From the IMG/VR virus record IMGVR_UViG_3300025781_000015, positions 1 to 44,493 of that record: a DNA stretch of 44,493 bases; one strand, written 5' to 3'. This document shows positions 16,205 to 23,765 of this stretch, one piece after another. Each line of letters begins with the position of its first letter. Positions within the stretch are counted from its first letter, which is position 1. This DNA is from a virus. The position numbers and the translations under genes were made by a program. The notes below the pieces were generated by a model that did not search any database, was not told the DNA's origin, and worked only from the letters and a program-made list of their open reading frames with translations.

Positions 16205-16639
16205 ATGAGTAGGGTATTTAACCCTGTTTACTCTTCCCTTACTGACGGGGAAGACATCACGCTATGCCGCATTCTAGAGGCTGTCGGAAGTATTTCTAAT
16301 TCCTATTATTCGGGAACGCCATATCATGTTGTTTCTGCATCTGGATTAAATGCCGCTAATGTTAAGGCATCTTCTGGATATGTCTATAACATGATTATAT
16401 CCAACATGGTATCTTCTGCTAGATTTGTGTTTCTTTACAACAAGGCTACGACCCCAACACCCGGAACAGATACTCCTGTTTATGTGATTGGAGTTAACGC
16501 CAATCAGACAATTTCAATTCCCCTTGGAAACAATCCTCTTGTTTTTGGAAGCGGAATAGGATTATCTATGGCAACATCAGCAGCCGGAACTGGAAACCTG
16601 TCGGCTAATGATGTTGTACTAAATCTAACATTTTCCTAA
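16205..16639 (+). CDS. Probable structural protein, paralogue A, 144 aa
   Basis: The N-terminus (MSRVFNPVYSSLTDGEDITL, then RILEAVG) is closely related to that of the next gene. The rest is beta-rich and looks like a small jelly-roll or spike domain (YVIGVNANQTISIPLGNNP near residue 95), as in decoration proteins. It starts 3 nt after the previous stop. Confidence 0.5.
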   Translation: MSRVFNPVYSSLTDGEDITLCRILEAVGSISNSYYSGTPYHVVSASGLNAANVKASSGYVYNMIISNMVSSARFVFLYNKATTPTPGTDTPVYVIGVNANQTISIPLGNNPLVFGSGIGLSMATSAAGTGNLSANDVVLNLTFS

Positions 16640-16644
16640 AATTT

Positions 16645-16875
16645 ATGAGCCGACCATTCCAACCCCTTGCATCTAGTTCCCATGATGGGGAAGACATCAC
16701 GCTGATGCGTATCCTTGAAGCAGTTAGCGGAACTGGATACAACTACACTTTTTCAGATTATGTTGCTGCTGACAAGCCGCAGACGATTGTGATCTCCCAG
16801 TCTGGTCGCACCGTATCCACGCTGACCCTTTCTTATGATGGGTCGAACAACCTCACCTCTGTTGTTCGTAACTAA
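16645..16875 (+). CDS. Probable structural protein, paralogue B, 76 aa
   Basis: It shares the N-terminal block with the preceding gene (DGEDITLMRILEAV here, DGEDITLCRILEAV there) but has a shorter, different C-terminal half ending in YDGSNNLTSVVRN. The pair suggests duplication followed by domain exchange, with the shared block acting as a virion-docking segment. The stop overlaps the start of the 1000-aa gene (TAATG). Confidence 0.5.
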   Translation: MSRPFQPLASSSHDGEDITLMRILEAVSGTGYNYTFSDYVAADKPQTIVISQSGRTVSTLTLSYDGSNNLTSVVRN

Positions 16876-19800
16876 TGGCTCTTACTGATAACATCCTAGC
16901 ATATTGGAAGCTCGATAATGATGGATCGGGCAATGTCAGCCTTTTAGATTCTACTGGTAATGGCTACCCCCTTACTAACAACAACAACATCCCATTAGGG
17001 ACGGGAATTATTGCTGGAGATGCTGTAGCAAACGGAAGTGGCTGGCTTAATACTTCTACTCCATTTAATTTTTCTGGAGATTTTTCAGTTGGGTTTTGGT
17101 TAAACAATGCTTCGTCTGCCAACCAAGCATTTTGCGGAACCTCCAATATTGGGTTTAATACAAATATTTCATCTACTGAATTCGTAATTGGAAAAACAGG
17201 AATTGATATAACTGTAGGAAATTCATCTCTTTCTATTGATAATAATTTTCATTATTTTGCAATAACAAGAAGTTCTGGATTAGTTAGATTGTATTTAGAT
17301 GGAACAGAAGTTGCATCTGGAACAGATCCCAGAGATTTTTCAACAACCTATGGATTATTTGCAGATCCAACTGGAGCATATTCTGGCGGCAATGGATATG
17401 GAATTGACGAAGTCGGCATCTGGAGCCGTGCTTTATCCCCAACAGAAGTCTACAACCTCTACAACAACGGATATGGGAGAACATATCCCTTTACATTGGA
17501 TGCGGGTTGCATTGCATACTGGAACCTAAACGACGATGGTTCTGGGAATGTTTCTTTGGTTGATTCTACTGGCAATGGGAATACGCTTACAAATTCTGGT
17601 GCAGTTACATTAGGTACTGGAATTATTGCTGGTGATGCAGTTTTTGACGGTTCTGATTATTTGTCTGGAAATGATACTATTCTTTCTGGTGCATCAGAAT
17701 TTTCCATTGGTTTTTGGATTAATGGTAATATTACGGGAAGGCAGAATATTTTAGGAGCTTATTCAGTTTCTAACAAAGGCCCACTTGTTTATATTAACAG
17801 TAGTAATTTTGGAAACAATATAATATTTTTACCTAATGGTTCAGATCAAATTATAACATCTGGAGTTGATTTTTATGGTTGGAATTATGTTGTTTGCACA
17901 TTTTCTGCATCTAATAACTCTTTTAATGTTTATGTTAATGGATTACAAAATGTATCTGGATCAGTAACTCAAGCTGTTCCATCTTATTCAACATATTTTG
18001 GACTTGGTAATACCGAACAAAATTTCCCATTTACAGGCCAACTAGACGAAGTGGGAATCTGGAACCGCCCCCTATCCCCCCTAGAGGTCTACAACCTCTA
18101 CTACAACGGAACAGGAAACACCTACCCGTTTACCAAGACCCCAATAACCCCTCCAACATCCTTCCCTACGGATGGTTGTATTTCTTATTGGAACCTAAAC
18201 GACGATGGCTCTGGAAATGTTTCTTTGGTTGATAATACTGGTAATGGAAATACGCTTACTAATAATGGTGGGGTAACACTTGGAACGGGTATTATTGATG
18301 GCGGTGCGGTTTGCAATGGATCAAATTATTTAAGTTCATCCATAAGTTGTGGAAGTTCGTTTTCTATTTCTAATTGGTTTTATTGCACAAGTATAGCAAA
18401 TGATTATGAATCACCATTCAGTACTGGCGCAATATCTGGGGAAGCATTAAACTTAAACGGCCCTATATCTGGATATGACTCAAATTGGTCAATTTATATA
18501 GGATCTGACAGCACTCGATTAGATTGGAGTACACAGCCAAATCTAAACGAATGGAACAATGTTGTTTTAGTTGTAGAAAATGGAAAAATAAAATTATATT
18601 TGAATGGATCAATAGTTGTTTCATATTCTACTTCTGCCGACCAATCATTTAGCGGTCTTTTTATTGGCTATACTTCCTATTTCATAGGAAATCTTGACGA
18701 AATCGGCATCTGGAACCGCGCCCTTTCTTATTGGGAAATCCAAGCTCTCTACAACAACGGATATGGAATCACATATCCAAGCGGCCCATCCAATATTCAT
18801 CTTTATTACAACAATGCTCAAGAAGATGGAGATTGGGGTAACCTTCTAAACTGGTGGACTGATAGCGGGTTTACTATTCAAGCAACTCAACTCCCAACTT
18901 CCACAAACCCGATCAGCCTTTACGGAGCTGTTTCGCAAAACACGCAGGGGGCAGATCAATGCTTCTGCTATCATGCAACCTTCTGGTCTTCTGATTTTGG
19001 GGCAGGACTAACGCTCCAAGCAAGCGGAACCGTCAATATGCAGGGAACATCTATTCTTGCAGGAACTACTACTGATGGTGTTTCCATGCACGATTCTTCC
19101 CAGATTGCATCAACGGGAGTTGTTGGGGGAGACGTGGTGATGCGCGATTCTTCTCGCAACTACGGATCAATAACTGGCAATGCTACAGTTTATTACGATA
19201 GCGGAAATGGACAATATCCGATTGGAGGAACCGTTTCTGGTAGCGTCACCTATACTGGATGGCCTGCCGCATCCACCCAATACTTCAATGATGATGTTAC
19301 TGGAAGCGGAGCAACTGGGAACTGGCAGGATCTTAATAATTGGTGGGCAGACGACACATTTACAACGCGACCGCTAAATCCTCCAGTAGGAGGAATCCAA
19401 CTTCTTCCCGATGCTGGAACTACAATCTATGTCTATGGATCTGGATTAAGTGCTTATAATGACAATAGCACGATTGCAGTAAATCAAGCATTCTTCCATA
19501 GCACCGCATATCTAAATACACCAATTGTTCTTAATGTGAGCATTGATGCTAGGTTCTACGATAGCTCTGGATTCCAAAGCTATATTTACGGGAACTGCTA
19601 CTTGTTTAACAGCTCCTATTTTTACGGGAATGGAGGTTCTGGATTTAGCACAGGAAATGTTTATCTTCAAGACAACTCTGGCATTTACCAATCTAGTTCA
19701 GATATCAGCTCTTTATCAAATGGAGCAATTTATGTTAATTCCTTGCAAGCACTTGAAAACTCATTTTCGTATAAATTTGATGGGGTTTCTGATGGTGTTT

Positions 19801-19877
19801 CATACAATATCCCATCTGGAGGAGGTGGTGGAATGATTTCCCGCTTGCTTAATCTCCCTTGGTTTATCAAACTCTAA
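16875..19877 (+). CDS. LamG-repeat (concanavalin-like) fibre/adhesin, 1000 aa
   Basis: Three LamG/concanavalin-like domains begin near residues 9, 213 and 437, each opening with a version of YWNLNDDGSGNVSLVDSTGN and closing with GIWNRALS...YNNGYGxTYP. They should bind glycans. Two further repeats near residues 643 and 802 (DWGNLLNWW and NWQDLNNWW) resemble bacterial surface-protein modules. The C-terminus is Gly-rich and ends RLLNLPWFIKL. No catalytic residues are evident. It is probably a host-recognition fibre or appendage; a depolymerase is less likely. Confidence 0.7.
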   Translation: MALTDNILAYWKLDNDGSGNVSLLDSTGNGYPLTNNNNIPLGTGIIAGDAVANGSGWLNTSTPFNFSGDFSVGFWLNNASSANQAFCGTSNIGFNTNISSTEFVIGKTGIDITVGNSSLSIDNNFHYFAITRSSGLVRLYLDGTEVASGTDPRDFSTTYGLFADPTGAYSGGNGYGIDEVGIWSRALSPTEVYNLYNNGYGRTYPFTLDAGCIAYWNLNDDGSGNVSLVDSTGNGNTLTNSGAVTLGTGIIAGDAVFDGSDYLSGNDTILSGASEFSIGFWINGNITGRQNILGAYSVSNKGPLVYINSSNFGNNIIFLPNGSDQIITSGVDFYGWNYVVCTFSASNNSFNVYVNGLQNVSGSVTQAVPSYSTYFGLGNTEQNFPFTGQLDEVGIWNRPLSPLEVYNLYYNGTGNTYPFTKTPITPPTSFPTDGCISYWNLNDDGSGNVSLVDNTGNGNTLTNNGGVTLGTGIIDGGAVCNGSNYLSSSISCGSSFSISNWFYCTSIANDYESPFSTGAISGEALNLNGPISGYDSNWSIYIGSDSTRLDWSTQPNLNEWNNVVLVVENGKIKLYLNGSIVVSYSTSADQSFSGLFIGYTSYFIGNLDEIGIWNRALSYWEIQALYNNGYGITYPSGPSNIHLYYNNAQEDGDWGNLLNWWTDSGFTIQATQLPTSTNPISLYGAVSQNTQGADQCFCYHATFWSSDFGAGLTLQASGTVNMQGTSILAGTTTDGVSMHDSSQIASTGVVGGDVVMRDSSRNYGSITGNATVYYDSGNGQYPIGGTVSGSVTYTGWPAASTQYFNDDVTGSGATGNWQDLNNWWADDTFTTRPLNPPVGGIQLLPDAGTTIYVYGSGLSAYNDNSTIAVNQAFFHSTAYLNTPIVLNVSIDARFYDSSGFQSYIYGNCYLFNSSYFYGNGGSGFSTGNVYLQDNSGIYQSSSDISSLSNGAIYVNSLQALENSFSYKFDGVSDGVSYNIPSGGGGGMISRLLNLPWFIKL
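16902..18312 (+). repeat. Dispersed ~120-nt repeats encoding LamG domain starts
   Basis: Related DNA blocks start near 16902, 17520 and 18190. The second and third are nearly identical over their first 60 nt (TGGAACCTAAACGACGATGG in both) and 670 nt apart. Recombination between them would delete or add one whole LamG domain in frame if the offset is a multiple of three; 670 is not, so exact crossover points would matter. Confidence 0.7.
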
Positions 19878-19881
19878 AATT

Positions 19882-20304
19882 ATGATCGCTCTAACATCCC
19901 CCATTACAATCGAACCCGCCCCTGTAAACGGGAAGCCAATCAAGCCAATCGTACTTAACGATATTGATTGGTCTGTTAGCTACGATTCCAACTCCGCTAC
20001 TGCATTCCTTCGTGGAGCAAATGTCCCACTTCGCCTATGGGATGGCAGCACTACCCCCACCTACACGGCTGCTGGTCAGTTCACCGATGCCGATGTTCAG
20101 AATCGAGTGTCCCAGCTTCTTAATGTTGCTGGTGGTAACGATGCAATTAAGTCGGCGATTACAGCCCTTTATCCCGCTCCTGCGGCAGTTGTTACCCCTC
20201 CTGTTACCGTGAAGTCTACCCCTTCCAAAACCAAGGTTTCTGCCACGATCAAGCCAGCCGTTGCTACGGTGGTTGGAACTACCATCCCTGCCACAGCTAA
20301 ATAA
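19882..20304 (+). CDS. Hypothetical virion-associated protein, 140 aa
   Basis: Not recognised. A folded N-terminal part (about residues 1-98) is followed by a Pro/Thr/Val/Lys-rich tail (PPVTVKSTPSKTKVSATIKP) that is probably disordered. It lies between the large LamG fibre and the lysis genes and overlaps the next start by 1 nt (TAATG). Confidence 0.45.
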   Translation: MIALTSPITIEPAPVNGKPIKPIVLNDIDWSVSYDSNSATAFLRGANVPLRLWDGSTTPTYTAAGQFTDADVQNRVSQLLNVAGGNDAIKSAITALYPAPAAVVTPPVTVKSTPSKTKVSATIKPAVATVVGTTIPATAK

Positions 20305-20504
20305 TGATCCATCATACCGACACCATTATGACTGGGTTTGTCGGTACGACTGCCCCCATTGCCGCCGCAACGATCAGCCTTGATCCAGCCCTTGATCTTG
20401 AATTGAGAGTTCTTTCCCTACTTATCGGTATTTTTGTTGGTATTGCCTCATTCGCTAAATTGATTTACGACATCTGGGCAGATCATAGAAGCCGCAATAA
20501 ATGA
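20304..20504 (+). CDS. Small one-membrane-segment protein, holin-like, 66 aa
   Basis: One clear transmembrane segment (about residues 34-57, LRVLSLLIGIFVGIASFAKL) follows a short, mostly uncharged N-terminus; the C-terminus is charged (DHRSRNK). Size and position at the head of the lysis cassette fit a holin or antiholin. It overlaps the next gene by 4 nt (ATGA). Confidence 0.55.
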   Translation: MIHHTDTIMTGFVGTTAPIAAATISLDPALDLELRVLSLLIGIFVGIASFAKLIYDIWADHRSRNK

Positions 20505-20722
20505 AACTCATTAAACTTTTGGCAAGGTATATCTCCCTAGTGGCGGAGTATTTCTGGGTTTCTATAAAGATTACAGCATTGGCCATTTTTGCCGGATGCG
20601 CCCACACGCCCTCTACGATCTCCGTAAAGCCTGCTTCTGACCATATCACGGCTATCCAAGGGAATCTATCTGCCGTTGACGGCAAGGCCGTGGTAGTGGA
20701 ACAATGGCTCAAATCCCACTAA
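20501..20722 (+). CDS. Small lipoprotein, candidate outer-membrane spanin, 73 aa
   Basis: The N-terminal ~33 residues end in ALAIFAGC, a lipobox-like site with Cys33 as the lipidated residue. The mature part is short and hydrophilic. An imperfect lipobox (Phe at -3) lowers certainty. It sits directly before a signal-peptide/coiled-coil protein, as in a spanin pair. The stop overlaps the next ATG (TAATG). Confidence 0.5.
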   Translation: MKLIKLLARYISLVAEYFWVSIKITALAIFAGCAHTPSTISVKPASDHITAIQGNLSAVDGKAVVVEQWLKSH

Positions 20723-21162
20723 TGAAGAAACTACTCCTCCTAGCCATGATCCTCACCACCCCTGCGATGGTGGCTTCCACCATTACCAAGGCAGACATTA
20801 TTGCGACCGTGGAGCATCAGCGCAGGCTCACGCATGAGGCGCAGAATGAGGCAGAGCTAGCCAAGAAAGAGCTTGCAGTAGTCCAGTCTGCTATCGACGC
20901 ACAGGCTGGAGAGTTGAACAAGGCAAAGAAAGATCTAGCAGTTGCTAATGCCAGCAGGGACTACTGGAAGAAGGTGGCTGAAAGGCTCCTATTCGCGCTT
21001 TCTCTTGCCGCTGGTATCTTGGCTGGTCTGGTGTTCTTCCAGTTCTCTACGATCATCATTACGACCATCTATCCCCCTGCTCTACCATTCTCCATCCTCA
21101 TTTCTATCGGGGTGGGTGTTATAACCTTTGGAGCAACATGGGCCGTTCTCGTCAAAGTGTAA
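20722..21162 (+). CDS. Coiled-coil membrane protein, lysis cassette, 146 aa
   Basis: ATG 20722 was chosen over an upstream ATG at 20704 because it gives a clean signal peptide (MKKLLLLAMILTTPAMVAS) and a TAATG junction. Residues about 22-85 are a charged heptad-like helix. Two transmembrane segments follow (about 88-110 and 118-140). Topology would put the coiled coil in the periplasm, anchored from its C-terminal side. It may be the partner of the preceding lipoprotein in envelope disruption. Confidence 0.55.
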   Translation: MKKLLLLAMILTTPAMVASTITKADIIATVEHQRRLTHEAQNEAELAKKELAVVQSAIDAQAGELNKAKKDLAVANASRDYWKKVAERLLFALSLAAGILAGLVFFQFSTIIITTIYPPALPFSILISIGVGVITFGATWAVLVKV

Positions 21163-21512
21163 TCCAATCGAAGCTAGAGCAGAAACCTCTGGAGTCGAAA
21201 AAGTGCATATATGCAATTTTCGGATCGCTGTGTGTTCTGCTTGTTTTCGGTGGTTCTGCATTCCTAATTCTGACTCATGCGGAGGCGGCGAAGGAGATCG
21301 TAGAACTCGCAAACTTGGTCGTGATGTTCTTTGGTGCGGTTGTGACTACTCTGATTACAGGAACCGCCGTGATGGACTGGAAAGCCGTAACGGCTCTTCA
21401 GAACATTGATGAAGACGAACATATCGACTCCAATGAGGAAGCTCCAGATGTGGTCGTGAACCAGCGTTGCCACAAGGCAAAATACTACGATGACGGCCCT
21501 TTTTCGCAATAA
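21138..21512 (+). CDS. Probable holin, two transmembrane segments, 124 aa
   Basis: A basic N-terminus is followed by two hydrophobic segments (about residues 24-46, IYAIFGSLCVLLVFGGSAFL, and 58-81, LANLVVMFFGAVVTTLITGT), then a hydrophilic, acidic C-terminus. This fits a two-segment holin. It overlaps both the preceding gene and the endolysin gene, so it is part of one lysis operon. Confidence 0.6.
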   Translation: MGRSRQSVIQSKLEQKPLESKKCIYAIFGSLCVLLVFGGSAFLILTHAEAAKEIVELANLVVMFFGAVVTTLITGTAVMDWKAVTALQNIDEDEHIDSNEEAPDVVVNQRCHKAKYYDDGPFSQ

Positions 21513-21915
21513 GGTCATTCCGTTCCTTTGGGAGTGGGAGGGGACTACATACGAGAACGACCCAGATGATCCCGGCGGGGCTACCAAGTATGGTATAGAT
21601 CAACGATCACACAAGGATGTTGACATCAAGAATCTCACAGAAGATCAAGCTATCGAGATCTATTGGAGTGAATGGCTCCGTTGTGGATGCGACCATCTTC
21701 CCTACCCTCTCAACTGGGTTTTCTTTGATACAGCCGTCAACCTTGGAGTTGGAAGAGCTAGTGAATTTTTGAAAGAATCAAATGGAGATGTGAATAAGTT
21801 TTTGGATCTTCGTATTGATAAATATCGTCAGATAGGAAGAGATAGACCAAGATCACAGAAATTTGTAAATGGATGGGTTAATCGAGCTGCAGCCTTGAGA
21901 AAAGCGATAAGCTAG
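21490..21915 (+). CDS. Endolysin, GH108-type lysozyme
   Basis: A 141-aa glycosidase predicted to cleave peptidoglycan. The N-terminal motif WEWEGTTYENDPDDPGGATK matches the GH108 pattern (E-G-x-Y-x-N-D-P-x-D-P-G-G-x-T), with Glu in the EG pair as likely catalytic acid. The middle segment (FFDTAVNLGVGRASEFL) and C-terminal NGWVNRAAALRK match the rest of the family. No signal peptide or membrane segment, so export depends on a holin. Confidence 0.88.
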   Translation: MTALFRNKVIPFLWEWEGTTYENDPDDPGGATKYGIDQRSHKDVDIKNLTEDQAIEIYWSEWLRCGCDHLPYPLNWVFFDTAVNLGVGRASEFLKESNGDVNKFLDLRIDKYRQIGRDRPRSQKFVNGWVNRAAALRKAIS

Positions 21916-22003
21916 TTGCTCTCCGCAGGAGATAGTATGGGGTACATAGGGGTTATTCACAACACCCGTCAAGCAAAAAATAAAAAAAGATTTCTCTTGA
22001 ACT

Positions 22004-22020
22004 GGTCGCAAATTGCGACC
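22004..22020. promoter_or_regulatory. 17-bp perfect palindrome, candidate operator
   Basis: GGTCGCAAATTGCGACC has two 8-bp arms around a central A. It lies between the lysis cassette and the gene at 22032, next to TTGAAC (21997-22002) and an A-rich tract. Regular operators of helix-turn-helix repressors look like this. The gap 21916-22031 also holds a small hairpin at 21920-21932. Confidence 0.6.
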
Positions 22021-22031
22021 ACAAGTGCGGC

Positions 22032-22244
22032 ATGAAAAACGAACAAGAAAAAGAACAGCTAGACGAAGCACTGCTCCTTGCGGGAGACAAGCTCCGCAAG
22101 CAATCGGCGGAGTATTCCGAGTTCAAAAGGCTAAAGGGGTTAAATGATACCCTTATCGCCGCCATCAACACAGCCATCACCGAGTGGCCTTCTAATCAAG
22201 CATCCATCTACCTAGATGGAATCATGAAAAATTTCTCAAAATAA
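22032..22244 (+). CDS. Hypothetical helical protein, 70 aa
   Basis: Not recognised. It is a predicted all-helical, charged protein (NEQEKEQLDEALLLAGDKLR at the N-terminus) with no membrane segment. As the first gene after the palindrome it may be under its control. No strong ribosome-binding site. Confidence 0.5.
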   Translation: MKNEQEKEQLDEALLLAGDKLRKQSAEYSEFKRLKGLNDTLIAAINTAITEWPSNQASIYLDGIMKNFSK

Positions 22245-22247
22245 TTC

Positions 22248-22276
22248 TCGACATTCCCCACCCCAACCAATACAAA
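22248..22276 (+). promoter_or_regulatory. Candidate promoter TCGACA-17-TACAAA
   Basis: TCGACA (22248-22253), 17 nt, TACAAA (22271-22276), ending 10 nt before ATG 22287. The -35 differs from the other copies at one base. Confidence 0.4.
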
Positions 22277-22286
22277 CCCCATCGTT

Positions 22287-22520
22287 ATGACAACCAAAAC
22301 AACCAAACCTAAAGCACCCAAAATCAGCAAGCAGGATGAAATCTCAATCCGACTCGCATCAGTCCAACTCCAAACAAGCCACAACAAAATCGACATCGAC
22401 TCCCTCGCAGAGAATGTCGAAACTATTGCAGAACGCCTCAATGTCCTGTACTGGATCGCTACTTTCGCAGTTGCGCTTTCAGTCGTTGCGTTCTTCGCCG
22501 TATTTATCGCCAAGCACTAA
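22287..22520 (+). CDS. Small tail-anchored membrane protein, 77 aa
   Basis: A Lys/Pro/Thr-rich N-terminus is followed by an amphipathic helix (about residues 20-50) and a C-terminal transmembrane segment (about 53-75, YWIATFAVALSVVAFFAVFI). Probable inner-membrane protein with its N-terminus in the cytoplasm; function unknown. The stop overlaps the next ATG (TAATG). Confidence 0.5.
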   Translation: MTTKTTKPKAPKISKQDEISIRLASVQLQTSHNKIDIDSLAENVETIAERLNVLYWIATFAVALSVVAFFAVFIAKH

Positions 22521-22654
22521 TGGAAAATCCTCCGCTCATGCCAGAAGAGAAATTTGAGATTTTGCTTGAATCTCTCAAGGAACTACGAGAAACCCTAGAC
22601 GAAGCAATTTCCTTTATCGACGACTCGATGATCGAGGTAGACGATAGAGGATAA
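22520..22654 (+). CDS. Small acidic helical protein, 44 aa
   Basis: Short ORF coupled to the previous gene by TAATG. The product is acidic and helical (EEKFEILLESLKELRETLDE, then IDDSMIEVDDRG). No known family. Coupling and composition support it as a real gene. Confidence 0.45.
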   Translation: MENPPLMPEEKFEILLESLKELRETLDEAISFIDDSMIEVDDRG

Positions 22655-22672
22655 ATAAAAACACAACCAAAA

Positions 22673-23449
22673 ATGAAAATGACACCAGAACAGGCAATCG
22701 AAGAAATTGAATATGCAATGCAGAACCAAACTGCAAAGATTGCATATAGCGAGGCTCTCGTAGCCGCAATCGGGGAACTATCTAATGTTCCCAAGACAGC
22801 CGCCAACCCATACTTCAAATCCAAGTATGCTCCGTTGGATGCAATCGTTGATGCGACCCGTCCAGTCCTTGCCAAGTATGGCCTTGCTATCCAGCAACAG
22901 CCATTGTTCATGGAGGGGACGGCTGGAGTTGAAACCACAGTCCTTCACAAGTCTGGATATAGCACTTCCACAACCCTTCTCCTTCCCCTCAAGGATCAGT
23001 CCCCACAGGGAGTTGGATCTGCTATCACCTACGCTCGTCGCTACGCCCTAGCAGCCGTTCTTGGCCTTGCTACGGAGGATGATGACGATGGCAATGTTTC
23101 CTCTGGGCTTGCCAAGAAGGAAGAGGCTCGTCCAGCCGTAGCGAAGGTTATGGATCGCAATCCATCAGTTCGTCCTGCTGGAAATGTGACTGCAACTTGG
23201 AGGGGAGTTCTCCCGACCAATACCAAGATTGCCGCCCAGAGCAAGGAAGGTAGCCCGAAGAAGTGGGTTCTCTATGCCATTGAGTTCAACGACAATGGCA
23301 AGGTTATGGAGACGATGACCTTCGACGAGAAGCTGTTTAACCTAGCTACGGAGCTTGGTACTGCTGGAACCCTTGTGGATGCGGGAGTCTGCCCATCCAA
23401 GAAAGATCCCTCCAAGTGGGAGATCGTAACAATTACTCCTAATGAGTAA
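22673..23449 (+). CDS. erf: ERF-family single-strand annealing recombinase
   Basis: A 258-aa protein. Residues about 20-140 match the ERF core: MQNQTAKIAYSEALVAAIGE, the NPYFKSKYAPLDAI block, then SAITYARRYALAAVLGLATE with acidic residues after it. ERF proteins anneal complementary single strands in phage recombination and double-strand break repair. The C-terminal ~90 residues are less conserved and may bind partners. Nearby phosphoesterase, and distal RecB-like nuclease and helicase, complete a recombination set. The start uses the first Met of MKM behind an A-rich leader with no Shine-Dalgarno. Confidence 0.88.
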   Translation: MKMTPEQAIEEIEYAMQNQTAKIAYSEALVAAIGELSNVPKTAANPYFKSKYAPLDAIVDATRPVLAKYGLAIQQQPLFMEGTAGVETTVLHKSGYSTSTTLLLPLKDQSPQGVGSAITYARRYALAAVLGLATEDDDDGNVSSGLAKKEEARPAVAKVMDRNPSVRPAGNVTATWRGVLPTNTKIAAQSKEGSPKKWVLYAIEFNDNGKVMETMTFDEKLFNLATELGTAGTLVDAGVCPSKKDPSKWEIVTITPNE

Positions 23450-23765
23450 TCCATTTGAAATGTCTACTTCAGACTTTGTGTGTTCAGAGTCTCCTTGGTT
23501 TAGCATTTGTAAATGCTCCTGTTGCGGCTCTCCTGCTTGGGATAGGAATAGAGATTTCTACTCTTGTGGAACCGCAAAGAAGGGCAAGACAGTTTACACC
23601 ATTAAAAATGCATGGTCTTGGAGAAATTGGATTCCATTCTTGAGGCTAGATCTAATCACAACATTCACCGCACCAGAACAATCTTCCTATTGCAAAGATA
23701 TTGAATTTGCAAAGAAGGTTGAATCTGCAAACAAGATGCTTAAAAGTGAAAAAACCAAAGCCTAA
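23442..23765 (+). CDS. Hypothetical Cys-rich protein, 107 aa
   Basis: Cysteines at about residues 14, 23, 25, 27, 28 and 42 (ICKCSCCGSPAWDRNRDFYS in the centre) suggest a small zinc-binding fold. Aromatic residues are frequent. It overlaps the annealing-protein gene by 8 nt and the phosphoesterase start by 20 nt. No family recognised; nucleic-acid binding is a guess from context. Confidence 0.5.
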   Translation: MSNPFEMSTSDFVCSESPWFSICKCSCCGSPAWDRNRDFYSCGTAKKGKTVYTIKNAWSWRNWIPFLRLDLITTFTAPEQSSYCKDIEFAKKVESANKMLKSEKTKA

